Assembly: GCF_004923205.2 (NCBI RefSeq)
Contig: NZ_SELD02000037.1
Span: forward strand, 94,955 to 158,954
DNA: 64,000 nucleotides
From: Paracoccus aeridis
GTDB lineage: Bacteria > Pseudomonadota > Alphaproteobacteria > Rhodobacterales > Rhodobacteraceae
Direction of reading: 5' to 3'
The notes under the pieces were generated by a model that saw nothing but the letters and a program-made list of their open reading frames with translations, searched no databases and was not told where the DNA came from. The position numbers were made by a program, and so were the translations under genes. Positions 38,471 through 48,169 of this stretch are shown here, piece after piece (the first letter of the stretch is position 1; each line of letters starts with the position of its first letter).

Positions 38471-39253
38471 ATGACGCCAGAAAGCTCGTGGTTCGACATC
38501 CGGCTTGCGACGACGCCAGAGGATCTGCTGGCCGCGCAACGGCTGCGCTACCGCGTGTTCGTGAGCGAGCTTGGCGGCGACGGACGGCTGGTCGACCATG
38601 CGGCGGGGCTGGAACGGGACGAGTTCGACCCGGTGGTCGATCACCTCGTCCTGGTGGACACGCGGCGCGACGTGGCGTCGCTTGACCATGTCGTCGGCGT
38701 CTACCGGCTGATGTCGGACGAGCGGGCGCGTGATTTCGGCCGCTTCTACTGCGATTCCGAATACGACCTGTCGCGGCTCAAGGCGTCCGGTCGCCGCCTG
38801 CTGGAACTCGGCCGGTCCTGCGTGGACCCGGACTATCGCGGCGGGTCGGGGATGTTCCTGCTGTGGAACGCGCTGGCCGACTATGTGCTGGACCGCGGGA
38901 TCGAGATCCTGTTCGGCGTCGCGAGCTTTCACGGCACCGACCCCGCCCCGCTCGCGCCCGCGCTGTCGCTTCTGCACCACCATCACCTTGCGCCAGGGGA
39001 CATCAGGCCGGTCGCGCTGGCCGAAGGCTACCAGCGCATGGACCTGGTCCCCGAGGAGGCGCTCGACCGGCGGGGTGCCCTGCTGTCCATGCCCGCGCTC
39101 ATCAAGGCCTACCTGCGGCTGGGGGGCGTCGTCGGCGACGGCGCCTTCGTGGACCGCGCGTTCAACACCACGGACGTGCTGCTGCTGATGGACACGCAGG
39201 CGATGTCCGCGCGCCACCGGCGCTTCTACGAAGGGCGCGGCCAGGAACCATGA
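38471..39253 (+). CDS. olsB: L-ornithine N-alpha-acyltransferase OlsB (GNAT-like)
   Basis: A 260-residue protein of the acyl-ACP-dependent GNAT/hemolysin-like group: RLRYRVFVSELGGD, VGVYRLMSD, ELGRSCVDPDYRGGSGMFLL and GVASFHGTDP. OlsB adds a 3-hydroxy fatty acid to ornithine, giving lyso-ornithine lipid. AAGGA lies before the ATG. It overlaps olsA by 4 nt, so both steps of ornithine lipid synthesis are coupled. A long upstream frame extension is not family-like. Confidence 0.9.
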   Translation: MTPESSWFDIRLATTPEDLLAAQRLRYRVFVSELGGDGRLVDHAAGLERDEFDPVVDHLVLVDTRRDVASLDHVVGVYRLMSDERARDFGRFYCDSEYDLSRLKASGRRLLELGRSCVDPDYRGGSGMFLLWNALADYVLDRGIEILFGVASFHGTDPAPLAPALSLLHHHHLAPGDIRPVALAEGYQRMDLVPEEALDRRGALLSMPALIKAYLRLGGVVGDGAFVDRAFNTTDVLLLMDTQAMSARHRRFYEGRGQEP

Positions 39254-40173
39254 CCACGACCGATGCCGAAGGCGCGGCCGCCGACAGCGGCCCTGCCCGC
39301 GGCGCCCCTGCCGGCGGCGGCGCGCCGGTCGCGCCGGACGCCACAACTGTCCATCGGAACAGCGGGCCGTGGCGCGGCCGGGTGCCGCCCCCGCTGCCCG
39401 GGATCGGCCCGCTCGGCTGGGTGCTGGTCGCCACGCGCGGCGCGGCGGTCCTGTCGGTGCTGTTGGTCGGCGTGATCCTGATCCTGCCGCTGCGCGGGGC
39501 GGAGCGGCTGTTCAGCGGCCCGCGACGGCCGCTGACCGGGCCCTGGGTGCAGGGCGTCTGCCGGCTGAGCCTCTGGTGCATGGGGATCGGCTGGAAGCGC
39601 CGGGGGGCGGCGATGAAGGGGCCGGGCGCGGTGGTGGCGAACCATTCCAGCTGGCTCGACATCCTCGTCCTGAACGCCGCGATACCCGTGTTCTTCGTCA
39701 GCAAGGCCGAGGTCGCGGGCTGGCCCGGCATCAACATCCTGACCCGCGTGACCGACACCCACTTCGTCACCCGCGACCCGCGTCTGGCCCGCAAGCAGGC
39801 GGACGAGTTCGCCGCCCGCACCCGCGCCGGCCACCGCCTGCTGTTCTTCCCCGAGGGCACCAGCACCGACGGCCGCCGGGTGCTGCCGTTCAAGCCGACG
39901 CTGTTCCAGGCCTTTCTCGATCCCGGCCTGCCGGTCGGACTGGCGATCCAGCCGATGACGGCAAGCTACCACGCCCCACCGGGCCGCGATCCCAGCTTCT
40001 ACGGCTGGTGGAACGACATGGAGCTTGGGCCGCATCTTCTGGCGGTGCTGGCCCAGCCGCGGCAGGGCCGCGTCACGGTGACGCTGCACCCGCCGATCCC
40101 GGTCGAGGGGCACGGCCGCAAGACCCTGTCGGCGCAGGCCGAAGCCGCCGTGCGCGGCGGGCTGGAGGGCTGA
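39250..40173 (+). CDS. olsA: Lyso-ornithine lipid O-acyltransferase OlsA (PlsC family)
   Basis: A 307-residue protein. An Ala/Gly/Pro-rich N-terminus (about 1-45) is followed by a membrane helix (about 55-80) and a PlsC domain with NHSSWLD (HX4D, about 135) and FPEGTSTDG (about 205). It acylates lyso-ornithine lipid at the hydroxyl group to complete ornithine lipid. Start fixed by ATGA overlap with olsB. Some OlsA enzymes also acylate lysophosphatidate. Confidence 0.9.
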   Translation: MTTTDAEGAAADSGPARGAPAGGGAPVAPDATTVHRNSGPWRGRVPPPLPGIGPLGWVLVATRGAAVLSVLLVGVILILPLRGAERLFSGPRRPLTGPWVQGVCRLSLWCMGIGWKRRGAAMKGPGAVVANHSSWLDILVLNAAIPVFFVSKAEVAGWPGINILTRVTDTHFVTRDPRLARKQADEFAARTRAGHRLLFFPEGTSTDGRRVLPFKPTLFQAFLDPGLPVGLAIQPMTASYHAPPGRDPSFYGWWNDMELGPHLLAVLAQPRQGRVTVTLHPPIPVEGHGRKTLSAQAEAAVRGGLEG

Positions 40174-40176
40174 CGC

Positions 40177-41955
40177 CTACAGCGGCCAGAACAGCGGGAT
40201 CGCCAGGCAGGCCACGACGCCCGTCACGATGTCGAGCGGGATGCCCACCCGCATGAAGTCGCTGAAGCGGTAGCCGCCGGGGCCGTAGACCATCATGTGC
40301 GTCTGGTACCCGATGGGCGTCGCGAACGCGACCGAGGCCGAGAACATCACCGCCACGACGAACGGGCGCGGATCGTGGCCCAGCTGGATCGCAAGCTGGA
40401 TCGCGATCGGCGTCAGGATCACCGCGACGGCGTTGTTCGACAGCACCTCGGTCAGGATCAGGCCCAGGAAATAAACGCAGAACAGCGTCCAGAACGGCGA
40501 CAGCCCCTGCAGGTACGGCGCCACCGCGTCCACGACCAGCTGCACCGCCCCAGTGTGTTCCAGCGCCCCCCCGATCGCCAGCATCGCGAAGATCATGGCG
40601 AGCAGCCGCGCCTCGACGAAGTCGAACGCCTCGTCCGGATCGACGCACCGGGTGAGCAGGATCACCGCCGCGGCCATGAAGGACAGGACGAGGATCGGGG
40701 CCACGTCGAAGGCGGCCAGCCCGACCACCGCCAGCAGAGCCAGGGCGGCGATGGGGGCGTGGCCGCGGCGGAAGGGCTTGGCGGACGGGTGCGTCACCCC
40801 CGTCAGGTCCATGTCCGACACCAGCCGGGCGATGTCCTCGGGTGCGCCTTCCAGCAGCAGGGTGTCGCCGACGCGGATTTCCAGGTCGTCCAGCTGGCGG
40901 CCGATGTTCTGGTTCCGGCGGTGCGCCGCCACCGGGTAGACCCCGTAGCGCCGGCGCAGGCGCAGGTCGCCCAGGCGCCGCCCGATCATCCGCGCGCCGG
41001 GCGAGATCAGCACCTCGACCATCTGCGTCTGGACCGACGACAGCTTGTCGAGCGCGCGCAGGTCCTTGTTTTCCTGTATCTCGAGCAGGTCGGCCAGTTC
41101 CGACCGCAGCACGATGCGGTCGCCCGGCTGCAGGACGACGCTGTCCAGGTCGCGGCGCAGCGACGCGTCGCCGCGCAGCACGTCGATGACGCGCACCGCC
41201 TCTCGCTTGAACATCTTCACGTCGTTGATGTTCATGCCGACGATGCCGCTGTCTTCCGGGATGGCGATCTCGGTGAAGTACTTCATCTCGGCCCGGTTGG
41301 TCAGGAACCCCGACAGGCTGGCCCGGTCGGGCAGCAGCCGGTGTCCCACCAGCGCCATGAACGCGCCCCCGGCAAGCGTCACCACCAGCCCGACCGGCAG
41401 GATGTCGAAGATCCCGAACGGCTCCATCCCCTGCTTCTGGACGACGCCGTCGACCAGCAGGTTGGTCGAGGTGCCGATCAGCGTCAGCATGCCGCCCATG
41501 ATGGTGAAGTAGCTGAGCGGGATCAGCAGCTTGCTGGGGGAAATGCCGGCCCGGCGCGCGACCTGGATCACGATCGGGATCATCACCGCGACGACGGGCG
41601 TGTTGTTCATCACCCCGGACGCGACCGCCACCACCGCGAACAGCGCGCAGATCGTCAGGACGGGACGCTGGCCGGCATGGTCCGCAACCCGGCGCGACAG
41701 CACGTCAAGCGCGCCGGTCCGCAAGAGGCCGCCCATGATGATGAACATGAACGCGATGGTCCACGGCGCGGCGTTCGACAGCGCCGACACCGCCTCGTCA
41801 TAGGGCAGAAGGCCCAGCAGCATCATGACGGCGGCGGCGCCGATGGCGATGACCTCGGGCGGCTGGCGTTCGCGGACGAACAGCACGAAGGTCACGGCGA
41901 CGATGGCGAGCGTGGCGATTGCCGCCCAGTCGCCCGGTAGAACGATCCCGAACAT
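40177..41955 (-). CDS. SLC13/DASS family permease with two TrkA-C domains
   Basis: A 592-residue membrane protein. An N-terminal transport half (about 1-190) with MNNTPVVAVMIPIVIQVARR, two cytosolic TrkA-C/RCK-C domains (about 205-375: REAVRVIDVLRGDASLRRDL and LLLEGAPEDIARLVSDMD), and a second transport half (about 400-592) with LTEVLSNNAVAVILTPIAI. These are sodium-coupled anion transporters for sulfate or dicarboxylates; the substrate is not clear from sequence. The start MFGIVLPGDW was chosen by family length, since the open frame continues far upstream as an artefact of GC-rich coding on the other strand. Confidence 0.88.
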   Translation of the reverse strand: MFGIVLPGDWAAIATLAIVAVTFVLFVRERQPPEVIAIGAAAVMMLLGLLPYDEAVSALSNAAPWTIAFMFIIMGGLLRTGALDVLSRRVADHAGQRPVLTICALFAVVAVASGVMNNTPVVAVMIPIVIQVARRAGISPSKLLIPLSYFTIMGGMLTLIGTSTNLLVDGVVQKQGMEPFGIFDILPVGLVVTLAGGAFMALVGHRLLPDRASLSGFLTNRAEMKYFTEIAIPEDSGIVGMNINDVKMFKREAVRVIDVLRGDASLRRDLDSVVLQPGDRIVLRSELADLLEIQENKDLRALDKLSSVQTQMVEVLISPGARMIGRRLGDLRLRRRYGVYPVAAHRRNQNIGRQLDDLEIRVGDTLLLEGAPEDIARLVSDMDLTGVTHPSAKPFRRGHAPIAALALLAVVGLAAFDVAPILVLSFMAAAVILLTRCVDPDEAFDFVEARLLAMIFAMLAIGGALEHTGAVQLVVDAVAPYLQGLSPFWTLFCVYFLGLILTEVLSNNAVAVILTPIAIQLAIQLGHDPRPFVVAVMFSASVAFATPIGYQTHMMVYGPGGYRFSDFMRVGIPLDIVTGVVACLAIPLFWPL

Positions 41956-42134
41956 CAGCGATCCGATACAATCCGCGCGTGTGGTCCGCGCCAGCAGGTC
42001 GAATGCCGGAAAACGCGCGCCGCGACAAGTTTCCGCAATCGCGTGGCGCGCGGGAGGCGCGGGGTCCCGCCGGGGGCGCGCCGGCGCCGGGCAGGACGAG
42101 AGCGGAACGCGGCGCGGCGGAAGCCTGCGGGACG

Positions 42135-42953
42135 TCAGCCCTCGGGGTGCGTCTGCGCCAGCCTGCCGCCGTCGCGCACCATCTCGATCCTGGTGGCAAG
42201 CCCGGTGCGGTCGTCGGTGGTGACGAGCACGCCGGACAAGGTCGCCTCGCCCTCGGCCGGGGTGAAGCGGTCGCGGCCCATCCCCGTCAGGAAGCGGCGC
42301 AGCGGCTCGGCCTTGTCCATGCCGATGACGCTGTCGTAGTCGCCGCACATGCCCGCGTCGCTCTGGTAGGCGGTCCCGCGCGGCAGCAGCTGCGCGTCGG
42401 CGGTGGGGACGTGGGTGTGGGTGCCCACGACAAGGCTCGCGCGGCCGTCGCAGTAATGCCCCATCGCCATCTTCTCGCTGGTCGCCTCGGCGTGGATGTC
42501 GAGGACGGCCGCCTGCACCATGCCGCCGGGCGGGTGGGCGCGCAGCACGGCGTCGACGGCGCTGAAGGGATCGTCGAAGGGCCGCTTCATGAACACCTGC
42601 CCCAGCGCCTGAAGCACCAGCACCTTGCGCCCGCGCGCGTCCTGGTAGACCCGGTGTCCGCGCCCCGGCGCCTCGCGCGCGAAGTTCAGCGGGCGCAGGA
42701 CGCGGGGTTCGGTGTCGATGAACGCGAGCATGTCCTTCTGGTCGAAGGCGTGGTCGCCCAGCGTCACGCAGTCGGCGCCGGCGTCGAGCAGGACCTTCGC
42801 GTGCCCGGCGGTAAGACCCGTGCCGCCGCTCGCGTTCTCGCCGTTCACGATCGCGAAGTCGGCCTTCAGCCGCGATTTCAGCACGCCCAGCCGCTCGGTG
42901 ATCGCGCGGCGGCCGCTGCGGCCCATGACGTCGCCAAGGAACAATATCTTCAT
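42135..42953 (-). CDS. YmdB-like metallophosphoesterase (TIGR00282 type)
   Basis: A 272-residue protein with calcineurin-like metal motifs: FLGDVMGRSGR (Asp), NGENASGGTGL (Asn), TLGDHAFDQKD (His), DIHAEATSEK and GTHTHVPTADA (His pair). YmdB proteins hydrolyse cyclic nucleotides such as 2',3'-cAMP. The ATG at 42953 (MKILF) is chosen over an upstream TTG. It is divergent from gpmI. Confidence 0.9.
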   Translation of the reverse strand: MKILFLGDVMGRSGRRAITERLGVLKSRLKADFAIVNGENASGGTGLTAGHAKVLLDAGADCVTLGDHAFDQKDMLAFIDTEPRVLRPLNFAREAPGRGHRVYQDARGRKVLVLQALGQVFMKRPFDDPFSAVDAVLRAHPPGGMVQAAVLDIHAEATSEKMAMGHYCDGRASLVVGTHTHVPTADAQLLPRGTAYQSDAGMCGDYDSVIGMDKAEPLRRFLTGMGRDRFTPAEGEATLSGVLVTTDDRTGLATRIEMVRDGGRLAQTHPEG

Positions 42954-43128
42954 GGGCAAAGCTTAGACCGCGTGGATCGTGGCGTCCACGGGCCCGAGCT
43001 GCCTTCCGGCGGGGCGGGCGCGCGGGCCCTTGCCGAAGGGGGCGGCGTCGCTTGCCCCCTGCCCGCCCGGCGCGTAGAACCCCGCTCCGAAGGGCCCGGC
43101 CGGACGGGCCCCATGAAGGTGCCGCCAG

Positions 43129-44652
43129 ATGACCCACCCCAAGCCCGTCGTGCTGTGCATCCTCGATGGCTGGGGCATCTCGGACCGGCCGGAACAGAGC
43201 GCACCGGACTGCGCCCTGACCCCGAACATGGACCGGCTGCGCCGCGACTGGCCCAACGCGACGCTGGTGACCTTCGGTCCCGACGTGGGCCTGCCGCGCG
43301 GCCAGATGGGCAATTCCGAAGTCGGGCACATGAACATCGGCGCGGGCCGGGTCGTGGCAATGGACCTCGGCCAGATCGACCTTGCCATCGAGGACGGCAG
43401 CTTCTTCCAGCACCCCGGCATCCGCGCGTTCGTGGACCGGATCAAGGCGGCGGGCGGGATCGCTCACCTGATGGGCGTGGTGTCGAACGGGGGCGTCCAC
43501 GGCCACATCCAGCACGTCGTCGCCGCCGCCCGCGCGATGACGGAACAGGGGCTGCGCGTCGTCGTCCACGCCGTGACCGACGGGCGCGACGTTCCGCCGC
43601 AGTCGGCGCAGGGCTTCGTGACCGAGCTTCAGGGCGCGCTCGTCGACGGCGCGAGCGTGGGCACCGTGATCGGCCGCTACTTCGCGATGGACCGCGACAA
43701 CCGCTGGGACCGCGTGGGCCGCGCCTACCACGCCATGATCCGGGGCGAGGGGCTGCCCGCCGACAGCGCGGACATCGCGGTCGTGAACGCCTACGCGCGC
43801 GGCGAGACGGACGAGTTCATCCAGCCCACCGTCATCGCCGGCTACGACGGCGCGCGCGACGGCGACGGGTTCTTCTGCCTCAACTTCCGCGCCGACCGCG
43901 CGCGCGAGATCATGGCCGCCGTCGCCCAGCCCGACTTCGCCGACTTCCCGGTCGAGGGGCGGCCGCGATGGTCGGGCGTGCTGGGCATGGTGGACTATTC
44001 CGCCCGGCACGACACCTTCATGCAGGCCGCCTATCCCAAGAAGCAGGTCGAGAACACGCTCGCCCACTGGGTCGCGTCGAAGGGGCTGCGGCAGTTCCAC
44101 ATCGCCGAGACCGAGAAATACCCGCACGTCACCTTTTTCCTGAACGGCGGGCGCGAGGAGCCCGAGGCCGGCGAGGACCGCTTCATGCCCGCCAGCCCCA
44201 AGGTCGCGACCTACGACCTTGCCCCCGAGATGGCCGAGCCGGAGGTGGCCGCGCGGCTGGTCGCGGCCATCGGCGAAGGCTACGACCTGATCGTCGTCAA
44301 CTTCGCCAACCCCGACATGGTCGGCCACACCGGCAGCCTGGCCGCCGCGACCCGCGCCTGCGAGGCGGTGGACCGCGGCGTGGGGCAGATGCTGGACGCG
44401 CTGGACCTGGCCGGGGGCGCCGCCGTCATCATCGCCGACCACGGCAACTGCGAGACGATGGTCGACCCCGTCACCGGCGGCCCCCACACCGCCCACACCA
44501 CGAACCCGGTGCCGGTGATCGTCTATCGCGGGCCGCCGGGCGCCGCCGTCGCGCCGGGGCGGCTCGCCGACGTCGCGCCGACGGTGCTGGACCTCATGGG
44601 CCTCGACCTGCCGCCCGAGATGACCGGCCGGTCGCTGATCCGCCGCGCATGA
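43129..44652 (+). CDS. gpmI: 2,3-bisphosphoglycerate-independent phosphoglycerate mutase
   Basis: A 507-residue alkaline-phosphatase-superfamily enzyme: VLCILDGWGIS (metal Asp), GQMGNSEVGHMNIGAGR (catalytic Ser near 62), VHAVTDGRDVPP, and the late metal block DMVGHTG and IADHGNCETM. It interconverts 3- and 2-phosphoglycerate in glycolysis using Mn. GAAGGTG lies before the start. It opens a coupled series gpmI-envC-ctpA-rppH. Confidence 0.96.
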   Translation: MTHPKPVVLCILDGWGISDRPEQSAPDCALTPNMDRLRRDWPNATLVTFGPDVGLPRGQMGNSEVGHMNIGAGRVVAMDLGQIDLAIEDGSFFQHPGIRAFVDRIKAAGGIAHLMGVVSNGGVHGHIQHVVAAARAMTEQGLRVVVHAVTDGRDVPPQSAQGFVTELQGALVDGASVGTVIGRYFAMDRDNRWDRVGRAYHAMIRGEGLPADSADIAVVNAYARGETDEFIQPTVIAGYDGARDGDGFFCLNFRADRAREIMAAVAQPDFADFPVEGRPRWSGVLGMVDYSARHDTFMQAAYPKKQVENTLAHWVASKGLRQFHIAETEKYPHVTFFLNGGREEPEAGEDRFMPASPKVATYDLAPEMAEPEVAARLVAAIGEGYDLIVVNFANPDMVGHTGSLAAATRACEAVDRGVGQMLDALDLAGGAAVIIADHGNCETMVDPVTGGPHTAHTTNPVPVIVYRGPPGAAVAPGRLADVAPTVLDLMGLDLPPEMTGRSLIRRA

Positions 44653-45881
44653 TCCGCCTGACCGCACGTCCCCTGGCGCTCGCTGCCGCGCTTGCGCTGT
44701 CGCCGCTGCACGCGCCCGCGGCCCAGCCGGTCGTCCCCGCCGCCCCGGCGCAGGGGATCACCCCGGCCGAGGCCGCCGCCCGCGACGCGGGCCTTGCCGC
44801 CGAACAGCTGCGCGCCGCGCTTGGCCGGATGGACCAGGCGCTCACCAAGGACGACCAGGTCGTCGCGCTGACGGAAATCATCCGCGCCTACGAGACCGGG
44901 CTGGCCGCGCTGCGCGACGGGCTGCGCCGCGCGGGCCTGCGCGAGGCCGAGGTCCGGGCAGAGTTCGACGCCCGCCGCGACCGGCTGGGCCGCGTGCTGG
45001 GGGTGATGACGACGATGCAGCGCTCGCCCGAAACCGCGCTGCTGCTGCACCCCGCGGGCGCAGGCAGCACGGCGCGGTCGGGGATGATCCTGAACTCCGT
45101 CGTCCCGGCCCTGCAGGCCGAGGCGGACACGCTGAAGGCGGGCCTCGACGAGATCGCGACCGTCCGCGCGCTGGAAACCAGCGCGGCGAACACGCTCGCG
45201 CAGGGCCTGGGCCAGGTGCAGGAGGCGCGGCGGCTTCTCGCCTCGGCCGTGACGGACCGGTCGTCGCTGCCGGTGCGGTTCGGGGACGACCCCGAGGAAC
45301 TGCGCGTGCTGGTCCAGTCCGCCGACACGCTGGACGCGTTTGCCGACGGGATCGTCGGGATGGAACAGGACGTCGGCGCGCCCATGGCCGACTTCGAGGC
45401 GGCGCAGGGCAGCCTCGCCCTGCCGGTAATCGGCACGGTGCTGCGCGGCTACAACCAGCCCGACCCGGCGGGCGTGGCGCGCCCCGGCCTCACGATGGCG
45501 ACCGGCCCCGCCGCGCTCGTCACCACGCCATGGCCCGCCACCATCCGCTATCGCGGACCGCTGCTGGATTACGGCAACGTGATGATCCTGGAGCCCGCGC
45601 GCGACTATCTTCTGGTCGTCGCGGGCCTGGAAACGGTCTTCGGCGAAGTCGGGGACGTGCTGTCGGCTGGCGAGCCGCTGGGACTGATGGGCGGCCAGGA
45701 AGGCGCCGCCGCGGAATTCGGCCCCGCCTTCGTCGCCCGCGCCGCGAGCGGCGACAGCGCAGGCCAGTCCGAGACGCTGTATGTGGAACTGCGTCGAGGC
45801 AAGGAAACGCTGGACCCTGCGGACTGGTTCGTGATGAATCCGGTCGTGGGTCAGGCAGAGCAGGTCAGGACATCGGAATGA
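44649..45881 (+). CDS. envC: EnvC-like murein hydrolase activator with degenerate LytM domain
   Basis: 410 residues: signal peptide (to about 25), a long Ala/Arg/Glu-rich coiled-coil region (about 40-260), and a C-terminal M23/LytM-like domain (about 285-400). In that domain YGNVMILEPARDYLLVVAGL aligns with the usual GNxVxIDHGxGYxTxYxHL, but both zinc His positions are replaced, so it should be an amidase activator and not a peptidase. Start by ATGA overlap with gpmI. Likely acts in daughter-cell separation. Confidence 0.88.
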   Translation: MIRLTARPLALAAALALSPLHAPAAQPVVPAAPAQGITPAEAAARDAGLAAEQLRAALGRMDQALTKDDQVVALTEIIRAYETGLAALRDGLRRAGLREAEVRAEFDARRDRLGRVLGVMTTMQRSPETALLLHPAGAGSTARSGMILNSVVPALQAEADTLKAGLDEIATVRALETSAANTLAQGLGQVQEARRLLASAVTDRSSLPVRFGDDPEELRVLVQSADTLDAFADGIVGMEQDVGAPMADFEAAQGSLALPVIGTVLRGYNQPDPAGVARPGLTMATGPAALVTTPWPATIRYRGPLLDYGNVMILEPARDYLLVVAGLETVFGEVGDVLSAGEPLGLMGGQEGAAAEFGPAFVARAASGDSAGQSETLYVELRRGKETLDPADWFVMNPVVGQAEQVRTSE

Positions 45882-47497
45882 AGAACTATCTGATTGCAGG
45901 GATCGGCGGCACGCTGGCCGGGCTGCTGGTCACGACGCAGCTCGCCGGACCGCTGATCGCGCAGGAAGCAGCGACCGGCTCCGGCTCCGCGGAATCGTCG
46001 CTCTACGAGGATCTCGACCTGTTCGGCAGCGTCTTCGAACAGGTCCGCCGCCAGTATGTCGAGGAAGTCGACGACAAGACCCTGATCGAGGCGGCGATCA
46101 ACGGGATGCTGACCTCGCTCGACCCGCATTCAGGCTTCGTCGCCGCCACCGACTACGAGGACCTGCAGACCCAGACCCGCGGCACCTTCGGCGGCCTGGG
46201 GATCGAGGTCGGGCAGGAAGACGGGCTGGTGAAGGTCATCTCGCCCATCGACGACACGCCTGCGGCGCAGGCGGGCGTGCAGGCGGGCGACTACATCACC
46301 CACGTCAACGGCGAATCGCTGATGGGCCTGACGCTGGACGAGTCGGTCGAGAAGATGCGCGGCCCGGTCGGGTCGGAAATCACCATCACCCTGCTGCGCC
46401 AGGGCGAGACCGAGCCGTTCGACGTCAAGATCGTCCGCGACACGATCAAGCTGCAGGCCGTCAAGACCCGCACCGAAGGCGACGCGGTGGTGCTGCGCGT
46501 GTCCACCTTCAACGACGAGACGTTCTCGGCGCTGGAATCGCAGATCAAGAAGGCCATCGAAGAGGCGGGCGGCATCGACAACGTCACGGGCTTCGTCCTC
46601 GACCTGCGCAACAACCCCGGCGGGCTGCTGGACCAGGCGATCATGGTCAGCGACGCCTTCCTCGACGCGGGCGAAATCGTCAGCACCCGCGGGCGCAACC
46701 CGCAGGACAACGATCGCTGGAACGCGGAAGCCGGCGATCTGGCGCAGGGCAAGCCGATGGTCGTCCTGATCAACGGCGGCTCGGCCAGCGCGTCCGAGAT
46801 CGTCACCGGCGCGCTGCAGGACCACCGCCGCGCGATCGTCGTCGGCACGAAAAGCTTCGGCAAGGGCTCGGTCCAGACGGTGATGAACGTGACCCCCGAC
46901 AGCGCGATCCGCCTGACCACCGCGCGCTACTACACGCCGTCGGGCCGGTCGATCCAGGCGCTGGGGATCAACCCCGACATCATCGTGCAGCAACCCCCGC
47001 CCAAGCCCGAGGAGGACGCCGACGCCGACAAGCCGCGCAGCGCGTCGAACTTCTCGACCTCGGAAAGCGATCTCCGCGGGGCGCTGAACAACGATTCGAT
47101 CTCGGACGAGCAGAAGCGCCAGATCGAGGAAGAGGCGCGCCAGGTCGAGGCGACGGCCAAGCTGCGCGACGAGGATTACCAGTTGGCCTACGCCATCGAC
47201 ATCCTGAAGGGCCTGTCGGCCGTGGACTACCGCGCCTCGGACGTGCCGGCCGAGGCGAAGCCCGCCCTGACCGGCGAGGATGCGACCAGCGAGGACGCGG
47301 TGCAGGGTGAAACCGACGCGCAGTCCGGCGCGGGCGGCAGCACCCCCGAAGCGGGTGCCGGCCCCGCCCCGGCCGCAGGCCCCGCCGCAGGCGCGGGCGA
47401 CGGCGCGACTGGCGGCACGGCCCCGGTGGCTCGTCCCGCCCAGAACCCGGCCCAGAACCCGGTCGACGCCCCGGCCCCGGCTCCGGTGCGCCCGTGA
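45878..47497 (+). CDS. ctpA: Carboxy-terminal processing protease, S41 family (CtpA)
   Basis: 539 residues. N-terminal signal/anchor (about 5-28), a PDZ domain (about 90-175: [20 protein letters not shown]), and an S41 catalytic core with the Ser in [18 protein letters not shown] and Lys in [12 protein letters not shown]. The last roughly 60 residues are a Gly/Ala/Pro-rich low-complexity tail. CtpA trims envelope proteins and peptidoglycan hydrolases in the periplasm, which suits its place after envC. ATGA overlap with envC; a GTGA overlap leads into rppH. Confidence 0.95.
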   Translation: MKNYLIAGIGGTLAGLLVTTQLAGPLIAQEAATGSGSAESSLYEDLDLFGSVFEQVRRQYVEEVDDKTLIEAAINGMLTSLDPHSGFVAATDYEDLQTQTRGTFGGLGIEVGQEDGLVKVISPIDDTPAAQAGVQAGDYITHVNGESLMGLTLDESVEKMRGPVGSEITITLLRQGETEPFDVKIVRDTIKLQAVKTRTEGDAVVLRVSTFNDETFSALESQIKKAIEEAGGIDNVTGFVLDLRNNPGGLLDQAIMVSDAFLDAGEIVSTRGRNPQDNDRWNAEAGDLAQGKPMVVLINGGSASASEIVTGALQDHRRAIVVGTKSFGKGSVQTVMNVTPDSAIRLTTARYYTPSGRSIQALGINPDIIVQQPPPKPEEDADADKPRSASNFSTSESDLRGALNNDSISDEQKRQIEEEARQVEATAKLRDEDYQLAYAIDILKGLSAVDYRASDVPAEAKPALTGEDATSEDAVQGETDAQSGAGGSTPEAGAGPAPAAGPAAGAGDGATGGTAPVARPAQNPAQNPVDAPAPAPVRP

Positions 47498-48009
47498 CGG
47501 ACGCCCGGCCCGACGAAACCGGCGCGGCGGACACCGGCCCCAACGGCCTGCCCTATCGCCCCTGCGCGGGCGTGGTGCTGGTCAACGACCGGGGCCTCGT
47601 CTTCGCGGGCCAGCGGATCGACAATCCCGGCGACGCCTGGCAGATGCCGCAGGGCGGGATCGACGCCGGTGAAACCGTCCGCGAGGCTGCCCTGCGCGAA
47701 CTGGGCGAGGAAACCGGCCTGTCCCCCGACCTGGTGGAGATCGAGGCGGAGACCGCCGGCTGGATCTGCTACGACCTGCCGCCCGAGCTTCTCGGCCGGA
47801 TGTGGAAGGGCCAGTTCTGCGGCCAGCGCCAGAAATGGGTGCTGATGCGGTTCCGGGGCTCGGACGCCGACGTGAACCTTGACACCGCGCACCCCGAATT
47901 CAACCGCTGGGCCTGGATGGACCCCGCCGACCTGATCGAGCGCATCGTCCCCTTCAAGCGCGGCGTCTATGAACAGGTCTTCGCCGAGTTCGCCGACCGG
48001 CTCGCCTGA
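47494..48009 (+). CDS. rppH: RNA pyrophosphohydrolase RppH (Nudix)
   Basis: A 171-residue Nudix enzyme with the box [22 protein letters not shown] (about residues 55-77) and RppH-type flanks [21 protein letters not shown] and [16 protein letters not shown]. It removes pyrophosphate from 5' ends of RNA and so starts RNase E-dependent decay. It begins with GTG overlapping the ctpA stop by 4 nt. Confidence 0.95.
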   Translation: MTDARPDETGAADTGPNGLPYRPCAGVVLVNDRGLVFAGQRIDNPGDAWQMPQGGIDAGETVREAALRELGEETGLSPDLVEIEAETAGWICYDLPPELLGRMWKGQFCGQRQKWVLMRFRGSDADVNLDTAHPEFNRWAWMDPADLIERIVPFKRGVYEQVFAEFADRLA

Positions 48010-48169
48010 CCCCTCTCCACTCGGCCCCGCCCTGCCCGGCCCCGCCCCGCCGGCCGCGTCCTGCCCTGCCCCCATCAGACGGACCGCGTCCCCCGCTTGC
48101 GGGCGGCAACGGCCTTTGCCATGAAAGCCGCGCATCCCGCCCGCCCGGCGCGGCCGCGAAAGGGGCTTC

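Noticed and set aside
41919..44648. Upstream part of a 1,320-codon plus-strand frame leading into envC
   Set aside because: Only the envC part has family motifs and a signal peptide. The rest is out of frame with gpmI and rich in Arg/Pro/Gly, typical of a shadow frame.
40177..44667. A minus-strand open frame of nearly 1,500 codons covering the SLC13 gene and antisense to ymdB-gpmI
   Set aside because: High GC in codon position three leaves few stops on the other strand. The part upstream of 41955 is His/Arg/Asp-rich nonsense, and real genes (gpmI, ymdB) occupy it.
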